A stretch of 40,133 nucleotides of DNA, from positions 1 to 40,133 of the forward strand of contig JANXUV010000095.1 of assembly GCA_025356085.1 (NCBI GenBank), given 5' to 3'. Shown in pieces: positions 25,786 through 34,044 of this stretch; the first letter of the stretch is position 1; each line of letters opens with the position of its first letter. The notes under the pieces are model-generated. The model saw only the letters and a program-made list of their open reading frames with translations, was not told where the DNA came from and did not search any database. The DNA is from Betaproteobacteria bacterium. GTDB taxonomy: Bacteria; Pseudomonadota; Gammaproteobacteria; Burkholderiales; SG8-39. A program made the position numbers and the translations under genes.

Positions 25786-27311
25786 TGAATATGAAAGCGC
25801 GGGGCGCGGACCTCATCGCGCGCGGCCTGGCACGCGCCGGCACGCGCTATGTGTTCGCGCTGTCGGGCAACCACGTGATGCCGCTGTTCGATGCCGCGCT
25901 GGACGCGAAGCTGCCGCTGATCCACGTGCGCCACGAGGCCGCTGCGGTGCACATGGCCGATGCCTGGGGGCGCCTGACCGGCGAAGTGGGCGTGGCGCTG
26001 GTGACCGGCGGGCCGGGCCACGCCAACGCGGTGTCCGCGCTCTATACGGCGCTGGCGGCGGAATCGCCCGTGGTGCTGCTCTCGGGCCATGCCCCGACCA
26101 ATGAGCTGGGCAGAGGCGCCTTCCAGGAAATGGCGCAGGCCGAAATGGCGGCGCCCGCCAGCAAGGCCTCCTGGACGGTTCAATCGGCCGCAAGCCTGGG
26201 TGCCGATCTCGCGCGTGCGATGCGCACGGCAGCGTCCGGCCGGCCGGGCCCCGTCCACCTGTCGCTGCCGTCCGACCTGCTGGAAGCGCAGCTGGGTGCG
26301 GATCTGCCGCCCAGGGAAGCTTTTTCTCCTGAAGCGATTTCCCGGGGCGTGAGTGCAGAAGCCCTGCAGGGGCTGCAAAAAGCGAGGAAACCGCTGTTGA
26401 TCGCCGGCCCGGCATCCGGCAATGCGCGCGGCCGCGCCGCCCTGCGCAGCTTTGAAGAAGCGACGGGCGTCCCGTGCATCGTCATGGAAAGCCCGCGCGG
26501 TGTGAACGATCCAGGCCAGGGATTGCTTGCCGAGATGCTTGCGGCCGCGGATGTCGTCGTGCTGGCCGGGAAGCGAAAGGATTTCACTCTCAGATTCGGC
26601 GCCGCATTCGCCGGCGGCTGCCGCGTGATCGAAACCGACGGCGGACCGATATCAGCGGGAGCCGGCAACTGGAGCAAGAGCGGTTGGCTGGACGAGGTTC
26701 GTTCGGCAATCGCGTTCCGGCCCGCGGCATGGAAGACGCTTGCTTCGAAGCCCGGCGGCCCGCTGCATCCGGTGGAGGTGGGGCGCGAAGTGCAGAAGCT
26801 GCTCGATGCGCCGGAGGCGGTGCTGGTGGCCGACGGCGGTGAATTCGGCCAGTGGTCGCAGGCCACGGTGACGGCGCCGCACCGTGTCATCAACGGCGTG
26901 GCGGGCTCGATCGGCTCCGCGCTGCCCTTTGCCGCGGCGGCGAAACTCGCGCTGCCCGGATCGGCCGTGGTGGCGATGCTGGGCGACGGCACTTTCGGCT
27001 TTCATTCCTCGGAGATCGACACCGCCGTGCGCGAAAAGCTCGGCTATGTCGCGGTAGTCGGCAACGACAGCTGCTGGAACGCGGAGTACCAGATCCAGCT
27101 GCGCAGCTACGGCGCGGCCAGGGCGCGGGGGCTGGACCTGCTGCCGACGCGCTACGACCGGGTGGCAGCCGCTTTCGGCGCGCACGGCGAGCACGTCGAG
27201 CGGCCCGCCGATCTCGCGCCCGCGCTCGCGAGGGCGGCCAGGACGGGCCTGCCTGCCTGCGTCAATGTCATGATCGAGCGGCTACCCGCACCCACCTTCC
27301 GTAGAGGGTAG
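25785..27311 (+). CDS. Acetolactate-synthase-like ThDP-dependent enzyme
   Basis: The 508-residue single-chain ThDP enzyme has an N-terminal Pyr domain with catalytic Glu51 in VRHEAAAVHMADAW. A middle Rossmann-like domain follows, then a C-terminal PP domain with GDGTFGFHSSEID (400 onward) and Asn427 in VVGNDSCW. It is shorter than acetolactate synthase or sulfoacetaldehyde acetyltransferase (about 550-600). The GDGTFGF signature recalls the oxalyl-CoA decarboxylase/2-hydroxyacyl-CoA lyase branch. Start is GTG 25785 or ATG 25791. Coupling to the Bug receptor suggests it acts on the imported acid. Confidence 0.85.
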   Translation: MNMKARGADLIARGLARAGTRYVFALSGNHVMPLFDAALDAKLPLIHVRHEAAAVHMADAWGRLTGEVGVALVTGGPGHANAVSALYTALAAESPVVLLSGHAPTNELGRGAFQEMAQAEMAAPASKASWTVQSAASLGADLARAMRTAASGRPGPVHLSLPSDLLEAQLGADLPPREAFSPEAISRGVSAEALQGLQKARKPLLIAGPASGNARGRAALRSFEEATGVPCIVMESPRGVNDPGQGLLAEMLAAADVVVLAGKRKDFTLRFGAAFAGGCRVIETDGGPISAGAGNWSKSGWLDEVRSAIAFRPAAWKTLASKPGGPLHPVEVGREVQKLLDAPEAVLVADGGEFGQWSQATVTAPHRVINGVAGSIGSALPFAAAAKLALPGSAVVAMLGDGTFGFHSSEIDTAVREKLGYVAVVGNDSCWNAEYQIQLRSYGAARARGLDLLPTRYDRVAAAFGAHGEHVERPADLAPALARAARTGLPACVNVMIERLPAPTFRRG

Positions 27312-27326
27312 GATTACGGCTCAGTC

Positions 27327-28205
27327 ATGAGCGATCTCGACTTTTCCAGCACTTCGCCGATGAAGCCGGCCGCCGAGCCGGCCGCGCCGCCGCCGCCCCC
27401 GGTCTACAACGCGGCGGTGGCGATGGAGTTTTTCAAGTCCGCCGGCAAGCCCGAGAGCTTCGAGGCCGGCGCGGTGCTTTTCTCGGAGGACGACAAGGGC
27501 GGCCTGTTCAAGAGCCCGAAGATGTACGTGCTGATCCTCGGTGAAATCGAGATGATCGCTCAGAAGCAGGTCATCGGCGGCGTCAGGGCGGGCGAAACCT
27601 TCGGCGAAATGGCGGTAATCGCGCAGGCGGCGCGTACCGCGACCGCCCGGGCGAAGACCCAATGCACGGTGATCGGGCTGGACGAAAAGCAGTTCCAGCA
27701 GGCGCTGCAGCACAAGCCGGAATTCGCGCTGATGCTGATGAGCATCATGAACAATCGTCTGCGCAGCACCATCACGCGGCTGCGCGCGAGCGGTTCGCTG
27801 CACGCCGGCGTGGCCGGGGAATCGGCGATCTTCGACAAGAAGCTGCTGGCGGGGCTGGTCAATCTGATGAGCGGCCAGGAGCCGGTGCTCTACCCGGCCG
27901 GCAAGGTGATCATGCAGGAAGGCACCGGCGGCGCGTTCATGTACGTGGTGCTGGAGGGCAAGGTCGCGATCTCCATCAAGGGCGGGCTGGTGGCGCGCGC
28001 GGGAGCCGGCGGGGTGTTCGGCGAAATGGCGCTGGTCGACCAATCGACGCGCGCCGCCACGGCGGTGGCTGAAACCGACTGCAAGCTGCTGGCGATCAAC
28101 CGCATCGCGTTCCTGCACCTGGTGAAGACCAGCCCGGCGTTCGGCGCCTCGCTGCTGGCCGGCCTCGCCGAGCGTGCGAAGGACATGGCGGTACGCAACA
28201 AATAG
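27327..28205 (+). CDS. Tandem cyclic-nucleotide-binding-domain protein
   Basis: The 292-residue protein has a Pro-rich N-terminus (to about residue 27) and two CNB domains. The first has FGEMAV (92-97) with R103 in ARTATARA, the second FGEMAL (231-236) with R242 in TRAATAVA. The Glu and Arg that contact the cyclic phosphate are present in both, so both pockets may bind cAMP or cGMP. There is no helix-turn-helix, kinase or cyclase domain, so the output is unknown. It starts 15 bases after the ThDP enzyme and ends one base before the convergent FAD gene. Confidence 0.87.
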   Translation: MSDLDFSSTSPMKPAAEPAAPPPPPVYNAAVAMEFFKSAGKPESFEAGAVLFSEDDKGGLFKSPKMYVLILGEIEMIAQKQVIGGVRAGETFGEMAVIAQAARTATARAKTQCTVIGLDEKQFQQALQHKPEFALMLMSIMNNRLRSTITRLRASGSLHAGVAGESAIFDKKLLAGLVNLMSGQEPVLYPAGKVIMQEGTGGAFMYVVLEGKVAISIKGGLVARAGAGGVFGEMALVDQSTRAATAVAETDCKLLAINRIAFLHLVKTSPAFGASLLAGLAERAKDMAVRNK

Positions 28206-28206
28206 C

Positions 28207-29577
28207 CTAGACGACCTTGCCGGGGTTCATCAACCCCTGCGGATCAAGAGCGCGCTTCACGGCGCGCATCAGCTCAAGCTCGATCGGCGGTTTGTGGTGC
28301 GTGATTTCTTCACGCTTGAGCTGCCCCAGGCCGTGCTCGGCCGAGATCGACCCGCCGAGCGCATCCACGATTTCATAGACCAGACGGCTGACCTCATCGC
28401 GGCGCGCGAGCAGGGCCGCGTCGCCGACATTGAAGTGCAGGTTGCCGTCGCCGACGTGGCCGAAGCAGAAAATGGGCGCCTGCGGATACGCCGCCGCGAG
28501 CTTCGCGCCGGCGCGTTCGATGAACTGCGGGACTTTCGATACCGGCACTGAAATATCGTGCTTGACGTTGGAGAACTGCGCCTCGGGCACCGTTTCGCGG
28601 ATGGACCAGAGCGCCTTCGCTTCCGCATCGTTTTTTGCGATCACTGCGTTTGGCGCCGCGCTGCTGCCCAATGCGTGTTCGAGCAGGGCATGCAAGGCGT
28701 CGTCGGACCCGCTGTCGCCCAACTGCACCAGCACGGCCCAGGCCGTCCCCGGAAGCGGATCGCGAATCCGCGGGCGATGGGCGAGTACGGCATCGACGCA
28801 GCTGCGCGACAGCAGTTCGAATGCAGTCAAGCGGTCGCCGCAGGCATTGCGCAGGTGGCTCAGCAGCTCCACTGCACGCTGCGGATTCTCCACTTCGATC
28901 CACGCAGTCGCCGAGGCGCTCGGCTTGGGATGCAGCTTGAGCACCGCGGCGGTGATGACGCCGAGCGTGCCTTCGGCGCCGATGAACAGCTGCTTCAGGT
29001 CGTAGCCGGTGTTGTCCTTGCGCAGGCCGCGCAGGCCGTTCCATACGCGTCCGTCGGGCAGCACCGCTTCCAGGCCGAGCACCTGGTCGCGCGCATTGCC
29101 GTAGCGCAGCACGTTGACCCCGCCGGCGTTGGTCGACAGGTTGCCGCCGATCTGGCAGCTGCCTTCCGCGGCGAGCGACAGCGCGAACAGGCGGCCGGCC
29201 TCGCCCGCGGCGCGCTGCACCTCGGCCAGCACGCAGCCGGCTTCGGCGGTGACGGTGTTGTTGAGCGCATCCAGTTCGCGGATGCGGTTCATGCGCGAAA
29301 GCGACAGCACGATCTCCGGGCGCGCGCCCGTCGGCACCGAGCCGCCGCACAGCCCGGTATTGCCGCCTTGCGGCACCAGCGCCACGCCGGCCTGCGCGCA
29401 TTGCCGCACGACGCCGGCGACCTCGGCGGTGCTGCCCGGGCGCACCACGCAGACCGCCGGACCACTGAACTGCTTGCGCCAGTCGGTCAGGTAGGGCGCG
29501 ACGCCGCTTTCGCTGGCGAGGACATTCTTCTCGCCGACAATCGCGGCAAGCGCTCCGAGAATTTTGTTTTGCGTCAT
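28207..29577 (-). CDS. FAD-linked 2-hydroxyacid dehydrogenase (GlcD/D-2-hydroxyglutarate type)
   Basis: A flavoprotein of about 456 residues in the vanillyl-alcohol-oxidase fold. The FAD-binding PQGGNTGLCGGSVP, SRMNRIRELD, the long GGNLSTNAGGVNVLRYGN loop and IGAEGTLGVITA are in the N-terminal half. The C-terminal substrate domain has FCFGHVGDGNLHFN and ISAEHGLGQLKREEI with the metal-binding His/Glu. It oxidises D-lactate, glycolate or D-2-hydroxyglutarate. ATG 29577 is preferred; a GTG at 29598 adds seven residues. It is divergent from the binding-protein operon. Confidence 0.9.
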   Translation of the reverse strand: MTQNKILGALAAIVGEKNVLASESGVAPYLTDWRKQFSGPAVCVVRPGSTAEVAGVVRQCAQAGVALVPQGGNTGLCGGSVPTGARPEIVLSLSRMNRIRELDALNNTVTAEAGCVLAEVQRAAGEAGRLFALSLAAEGSCQIGGNLSTNAGGVNVLRYGNARDQVLGLEAVLPDGRVWNGLRGLRKDNTGYDLKQLFIGAEGTLGVITAAVLKLHPKPSASATAWIEVENPQRAVELLSHLRNACGDRLTAFELLSRSCVDAVLAHRPRIRDPLPGTAWAVLVQLGDSGSDDALHALLEHALGSSAAPNAVIAKNDAEAKALWSIRETVPEAQFSNVKHDISVPVSKVPQFIERAGAKLAAAYPQAPIFCFGHVGDGNLHFNVGDAALLARRDEVSRLVYEIVDALGGSISAEHGLGQLKREEITHHKPPIELELMRAVKRALDPQGLMNPGKVV

Positions 29578-29579
29578 CC

Positions 29580-29608
29580 TTGACGGGGATTTTCCCACAG
29601 CTTAACTT
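29580..29608 (+). promoter_or_regulatory. Promoter of the binding-protein/MFS operon
   Basis: TTGACG (29580-29585) and TAACTT (29603-29608) are exactly 17 bases apart. This is the best -35 in the window. The -10 ends 9 bases before the ATG at 29618, so the first gene would be nearly leaderless. Confidence 0.6.
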
Positions 29609-29617
29609 GCAGACCGG

Positions 29618-30775
29618 ATGAGAAAGCTCTTACTCGCGCTCCTTTTTTCCGCGACGCCCGTGCTCGCGCAGCCCGTCGTCGTGGGGGCGGTGGTGCCGCA
29701 GTCGGGCATCCTCGCCGATCTCGCGGCCGACCTGAAGAAGGCGCTGCTGCTGTGGCAGGAGGAGGTCAACGCGGGCGGCGGCCTGAACGGGCGCCCCGTC
29801 GAGCTGCATCTGCTGGATGACCGCTCGGAATCGATGGACGCCGGCAAGCTCTACGAGCAACTGATCCGCGAAGACAAGGCGGAACTGCTGATCGGACCGT
29901 TCGGCTCCGCTGCTACGCTCGGCGCCGCCGCAGCCGCCGAGCGCAGCCGGCACGTGCTGATCAACGTCACCGGCTCATCGCGCGTGGTGCAGAAGCCGGG
30001 CTTCCGCTACGTATTCCAGACGGGGACGCCGCTGGCTGCCTACGGCGCGGTCGCGCTCGACCTGGCCCGCGCGCAGGGCCTGAAGCGCATCGTGCTGTTT
30101 GCGCGCGACGACCCTTCGTCGCGCGAGATGGCGGCGCGCGCGCACGACGTAGCGGTGAAGCAGGGGTTCACCGCCGCCGAGGTGGAAACCTTTTCGGCGG
30201 GCGCCGACGATTTCACGCCGCAGGTGGAGAAAGCGCGCGCCGCCGGCGCCGAGGCGTGGATAGCGTTCGGACTGCCGCAGGACGCCGCCGGGATGGTGAA
30301 GAGCTTTCGCAAGCTGCGCTACGCGCCGCGCCTCTTCGTCGCGCAGGGCGCGGCCGAGGCGGACTTCATCAAGCGCCTGGGCCAGGATTCTGAATTCGCC
30401 GTAGGCATCGTCGCCTACGACCGCCGCGCGCGCAGCCGCGGCAATGCGGAGTTCGCGCAGGCCTACACAAAAAAATGGTCCGCGGAGCCCGGTGCGCTCG
30501 CCGCCGAAGGGTATGCGGCGGCGAAAGTGCTGGAGGAGGCGGTGCGGCGCGCCGCCTCGTTCGAGCAGGAAAAGCTGCGCGAAGCGCTGCTGGCGCTGGA
30601 GACCGAGACCCTGCTGGGCGCCTACAAGGTCGATCGCACCGGCGCGCAACTCGCCGCGCAGCCGTTGCTGCTGCAGGTCCAGCGCGGGCGGCGCGAAATC
30701 ATCTGGCCCGAGGCGCTCGCGACGGCGAAATGGCAAGCGTATCCGGCCTGGGACGCGCGCAAGCCGCTTAAATGA
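29618..30775 (+). CDS. Branched-chain amino-acid-type periplasmic binding protein
   Basis: The 385-residue protein has a signal peptide (MRKLLLALLFSATPVLA) and a LivJ/Peripla_BP_6 fold: VVVGAVVPQSGILADL, EEVNAGGGLNGRPVELHLLDD, IGPFGSAATL and VFQTGTPLAAYGAVALDLA. Such proteins normally deliver amino acids, amides or aromatic acids to an ABC importer. No ABC permease or ATPase is nearby; an MFS gene overlaps its stop by ATGA instead. Either it serves an ABC system encoded elsewhere, or it has a sensing role. Confidence 0.9.
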   Translation: MRKLLLALLFSATPVLAQPVVVGAVVPQSGILADLAADLKKALLLWQEEVNAGGGLNGRPVELHLLDDRSESMDAGKLYEQLIREDKAELLIGPFGSAATLGAAAAAERSRHVLINVTGSSRVVQKPGFRYVFQTGTPLAAYGAVALDLARAQGLKRIVLFARDDPSSREMAARAHDVAVKQGFTAAEVETFSAGADDFTPQVEKARAAGAEAWIAFGLPQDAAGMVKSFRKLRYAPRLFVAQGAAEADFIKRLGQDSEFAVGIVAYDRRARSRGNAEFAQAYTKKWSAEPGALAAEGYAAAKVLEEAVRRAASFEQEKLREALLALETETLLGAYKVDRTGAQLAAQPLLLQVQRGRREIIWPEALATAKWQAYPAWDARKPLK

Positions 30776-31980
30776 GCGAAGCGCCGCGCGCTTCTCCGCC
30801 GGCGCCGCGGATAGCTTTTCCGCTCGTCATTACTTTTGCCATCCAGACGCTGGTGGCGCTGGCGGTGTACTGCGCGCCGGTGATGGCGCCGGTAGCGGGT
30901 CCCGCGCTCGGCGTCTCGCCGGCGGCGGTCGGCTACTACATCGCCGCCTCCTACCTCGGCAGCATGGTCGGCTCGGCGGCGGCCGGCGGCTGGGTGGCGC
31001 GCTTCGGGCCGATCCGCGTCAGCCAGGCGGGCCTGGTGCTCGCCTGCTGCGGCCTCGCACTCGCCGCGAGCGCCTGGCCGCCGCTGGTGATGGTTGGCGG
31101 CTTCGTCGTCGGCCTGGGTTACGGGCCGACCACGCCGGCCAGTTCGGCGATCCTGGTGCGCACGCCGGCCAAAAATTTTTCGCTGATCTTTTCCATCAAG
31201 CAGACGGGCGTGCCGGCCGGCGGCGCACTCGCCGGTGCTCTGGTCCCGGTGCTGATCCTCGCTGTCGGCTGGCAGTGGGGCGCGGCGGCGATCGGCGCCG
31301 CCTGCCTGATGCTGGCGATTGCCATCGGCGCGGTGCGCGCGCGCTACGACCATGATCTCGATCCGGGCGCGCCGGTTTCGCTGCGCTCGGCATTGGCGCC
31401 GGTGCGCCTGGTGCTCGCCGACCGGCGGTTGCGCCAGCTGTGCCTGACCGGCGTCGTCTACGGCGGCGTGCAGATCACGCTGGTCACCTACCTGGTCACT
31501 TTTCTCGTCGAGAGTTTCGCGCTGTCGCTGGTGCTGGCGGGCCTGGTGATGGCGGTGGCGCAGGTGGCGAGCGTCATTGGGCGCGTGCTGTGGGGCGTGC
31601 TCGCGGACCGCGCGATGAAACGGCGCACCATGCTCGGGCTGCTCGGCCTCGGCATGGGCATCTCGGCCCTGCTGGCGCTCGCCGCCGGGCCCGAGTGGCC
31701 GACGTGGCTGCTGTTGATCTACGCCTCGGCGTTCGGCGCGACCGCGGTCGGCTGGAACGGCGTGTTCCTCGCCGAAGTCGCGCGCCTCGCGCCCGAGGGC
31801 CGCGCGAGCGCGGCGACCGGAGGCGCGCTGTTTTTCACCTTCCTCGGCGTGGTGGTGACGCCGCTGCTGTTCAACGCCGTGCTCGCGCTTGCCGGCAGCT
31901 ACGCCATCGCCTATTCGGTGTTCGCCGCGCCCGCGCTGGCGGTCGGGATCTGGATGCTGGTTAGAATCCCGCAACCATGA
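30772..31980 (+). CDS. MFS transporter
   Basis: The 402-residue protein is strongly hydrophobic with about 12 predicted membrane helices in two halves, separated by a charged loop near residues 195-210 (RARYDHDLDPG). The loop between helices 2 and 3 (GGWVARFGPIRVSQAG) resembles the MFS A motif, and GLGYGPTTPASSAIL follows. The second half repeats it in VLWGVLADRAMKRRTMLG. Substrate and direction cannot be read. It is coupled to the binding protein upstream and the thioesterase downstream by ATGA overlaps. Confidence 0.9.
   Translation: MSEAPRASPPAPRIAFPLVITFAIQTLVALAVYCAPVMAPVAGPALGVSPAAVGYYIAASYLGSMVGSAAAGGWVARFGPIRVSQAGLVLACCGLALAASAWPPLVMVGGFVVGLGYGPTTPASSAILVRTPAKNFSLIFSIKQTGVPAGGALAGALVPVLILAVGWQWGAAAIGAACLMLAIAIGAVRARYDHDLDPGAPVSLRSALAPVRLVLADRRLRQLCLTGVVYGGVQITLVTYLVTFLVESFALSLVLAGLVMAVAQVASVIGRVLWGVLADRAMKRRTMLGLLGLGMGISALLALAAGPEWPTWLLLIYASAFGATAVGWNGVFLAEVARLAPEGRASAATGGALFFTFLGVVVTPLLFNAVLALAGSYAIAYSVFAAPALAVGIWMLVRIPQP
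31962..31967 (+). promoter_or_regulatory. Internal -10-like element before the thioesterase gene
   Basis: TAGAAT lies inside the last codons of the MFS gene, ending 9 bases before the ATG at 31977. There is no good -35. It would allow separate, leaderless expression of the downstream genes. Confidence 0.3.
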
Positions 31981-32432
31981 GCGACATACCTGAAGGATTC
32001 AGCCGCGTGCAACGGCCGCAGCCCAATCCCTTTAACGATCTGGTCGGCCCTTTCTATTCCAGGCGCCAGGACGACGACATTTCGCTCGGCCTGCGCATCG
32101 AGGAGCGGCACTGCAACTCGCGCGGCATCTGCCACGGCGGGCTGCTGGCGACGCTGGCGGATGTGGCGCTCGGGTACGCCTGCGTGGTCGCCGGCGGCTC
32201 AGATCGGCAAAGCGGCAGTTTCGTCACGACCAATCTGTCCATCGACTATCTGGCGCCTGCCCATGTTGGCGACTGGGTGCAGTCCGAGGTCAAGGTGCTG
32301 AACCCGGGCTCGCGCACTGCGACTGCCAATGGTTTTCTGGTTGCCAATGGAAATCCCGTCGTGCGTGCGAGCGCGACTTTCAGAATGATGAAAGCCCGCA
32401 TGCCAGACCCGGTAAGCCCCTCAGAAAGCTGA
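31977..32432 (+). CDS. PaaI-type hotdog thioesterase
   Basis: The 151-residue single hotdog domain shows the family pattern SRGICHGGLLATLADVALGYA (helix with the catalytic Asp), SFVTTNLSIDYLAPAHVGDWV and VRASATFRMM. Members hydrolyse acyl- or aryl-CoA thioesters in the cytoplasm. It overlaps the MFS stop by ATGA, and the next gene starts immediately after its stop. The acyl group cannot be identified. Confidence 0.92.
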   Translation: MSDIPEGFSRVQRPQPNPFNDLVGPFYSRRQDDDISLGLRIEERHCNSRGICHGGLLATLADVALGYACVVAGGSDRQSGSFVTTNLSIDYLAPAHVGDWVQSEVKVLNPGSRTATANGFLVANGNPVVRASATFRMMKARMPDPVSPSES

Positions 32433-33056
32433 ATGCACGACGTCATCCTGGTACACGGCCTGTGGGTGCCGGGCGTGGTGATGCAGCCGCTTGCCGCGCG
32501 CCTGGGTCGCGCCGGCTTCCGCTGCCATACCTTCTCCTACCTCGGCGCGCTGCGGCCGCTGGCAGTGCATGCTGAACGCCTCGCGCGCTTGGCGCGCGAG
32601 GTCGGCCCGGCGCATTTCGTCGGTCACAGTCTGGGCGGCCTGGTGATACTGGAGGCGCTCAACCGGCCGCCGCCGGTCGCCGCCGGGCGCGTGGTGCTGC
32701 TCGGCACGCCGGTGCGTGGCTGCTACGCAGGCCGGCGCCTTGCCCGCTATCCCGGGGGACGCTGGTTCCTGGGCGAAAGCGAGCAACTGTGGCGCGAGGG
32801 CGGCGCAGCGCGCTGGGCCCGGCCCGAAGCACTCGGTGTCGTCGCCGGCACGCTGCCGCTCGGGCTGGGGCGCCTCTTCGGGCCGCTGCCAGGCGTAAAT
32901 GACGGTGTCGTCGGCCTGGATGAAACGGAAGTGGACGGCATGGCCGATCGCGTGGTGCTGCCGACAGGCCACAGCGCGATGCTGATATCGGCTAGAGTCG
33001 CGGCCCAGGTTGCCGCATTCCTGTCCGATGGAAAGTTCAGCAAAAATCCTGCTTAG
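32433..33056 (+). CDS. Alpha/beta hydrolase
   Basis: The 207-residue protein begins with the first strand and oxyanion turn VILVHGLWVPG and has the nucleophile elbow FVGHSLGGLV (S66). The family's DGVVGLDETEV segment precedes a late catalytic His in LPTGHSAML. The short core without a lid resembles lipase-like or PGAP1-like esterases. It begins directly after the thioesterase stop and overlaps the next gene by 29 bases. Confidence 0.88.
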   Translation: MHDVILVHGLWVPGVVMQPLAARLGRAGFRCHTFSYLGALRPLAVHAERLARLAREVGPAHFVGHSLGGLVILEALNRPPPVAAGRVVLLGTPVRGCYAGRRLARYPGGRWFLGESEQLWREGGAARWARPEALGVVAGTLPLGLGRLFGPLPGVNDGVVGLDETEVDGMADRVVLPTGHSAMLISARVAAQVAAFLSDGKFSKNPA

Positions 33057-34044
33057 CCTGCTGGCGTCTTTTTCGCTCAGCGGTTGCGAGACGATCTCCT
33101 ACTATGCGCAGGCGGTCGGCGGCCAGATGGCGATGATGGCGCGCTCGCACCCGGTGGCGGCGGTGATCGCCGATCCGGCGACCCCGCCGCTGCTGCGCGA
33201 ACGGCTGGAGCTTGCGCACTCGATCCGCGACTACGCCAGCCGGGAACTCAAGCTGCCCGACAACGGCAGCTACCGCAGTTATGCCGACCTCGAGCGCCCC
33301 TACGTGGTGTGGAACGTGGTGACGGCGCCCGAGTTCTCGCTGGAGCCGCTCGAGTCCTGCTTCCCGGTTGCCGGCTGCGTGCCATACCGCGGCTTCTTCA
33401 CCCAGGAAGCTGCCGAGCGGCACGCGGCGCGCCTGCGCGCGGCGGGCAACGACGTCAGCCTGCGCGGCGTGCCGGCCTATTCCACGCTCGGGCGTTTCGA
33501 CGACCCACTGCTGTCGACCTTCATCCGCTACCCGGACGCGGAGCTTGCGCGGCTGATCTTCCACGAGCTCGCGCACCAGCTGCTGTACGTCCAGGGCGAT
33601 TCCACTTTCAACGAATCCTTCGCGGTCGCGGTCGAGCGCGAAGGCGTGCGGCGCTGGCTGACGGCGACCGGGCGCGGCGCCGGCCTGAAGGTCTTTTTCG
33701 AAGGGCAGGAAGCCAGCCGGAGATTCCTCGAGGAACTGGCGCGATCGAGGGTGCGCCTGAAGGCGCTCTATGGCATGCCGCTGCCACCCGAAGTCATGAG
33801 GGAAAGGAAGCACGCGGAATTCGCTGAATTGCGGAAGGCGCTGGAATCGAACTCGAAATTCAGGATCCTGGAACCGAACAACGCGTTGCTGGCCTCCTAC
33901 GCGACCTATACGCAGCTGGTTCCCGCCTTCGAGAAACTGCTGGCGGAAGAGGGAGGGGACCTGGAAAAGTTCTACGCCAGGGTGAAAACCCTGTCGGCTA
34001 GCGAGCGGTCCAGCCGAGGTCCATCGTCAGCGCCGATCCAGTAA
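33028..34044 (+). CDS. Lipoprotein zinc aminopeptidase-like protein
   Basis: The 338-residue protein has a lipoprotein signal with lipobox LSGC (C20), so it should be an acylated periplasmic-face protein. The metallopeptidase motif HELAHQ (H179, E180, H183) is followed by E197 in FNESFAVAVEREG, the pattern of the predicted-aminopeptidase family PF10023. The segment FFTQEAAERHAARLRAAGNDV is typical of that family. ATG 33028 is preferred over an upstream TTG because it places the lipobox correctly. It overlaps the hydrolase by 29 bases and the convergent dehydrogenase gene by 47. Confidence 0.85.
   Translation: MESSAKILLSLLASFSLSGCETISYYAQAVGGQMAMMARSHPVAAVIADPATPPLLRERLELAHSIRDYASRELKLPDNGSYRSYADLERPYVVWNVVTAPEFSLEPLESCFPVAGCVPYRGFFTQEAAERHAARLRAAGNDVSLRGVPAYSTLGRFDDPLLSTFIRYPDAELARLIFHELAHQLLYVQGDSTFNESFAVAVEREGVRRWLTATGRGAGLKVFFEGQEASRRFLEELARSRVRLKALYGMPLPPEVMRERKHAEFAELRKALESNSKFRILEPNNALLASYATYTQLVPAFEKLLAEEGGDLEKFYARVKTLSASERSSRGPSSAPIQ

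Noticed and set aside
25785-27311. Sulfoacetaldehyde acetyltransferase (Xsc)
   Set aside because: It would complete a sulfonate pathway, but the protein is about 70-90 residues too short and its GDGTFGF motif points to another ThDP branch.
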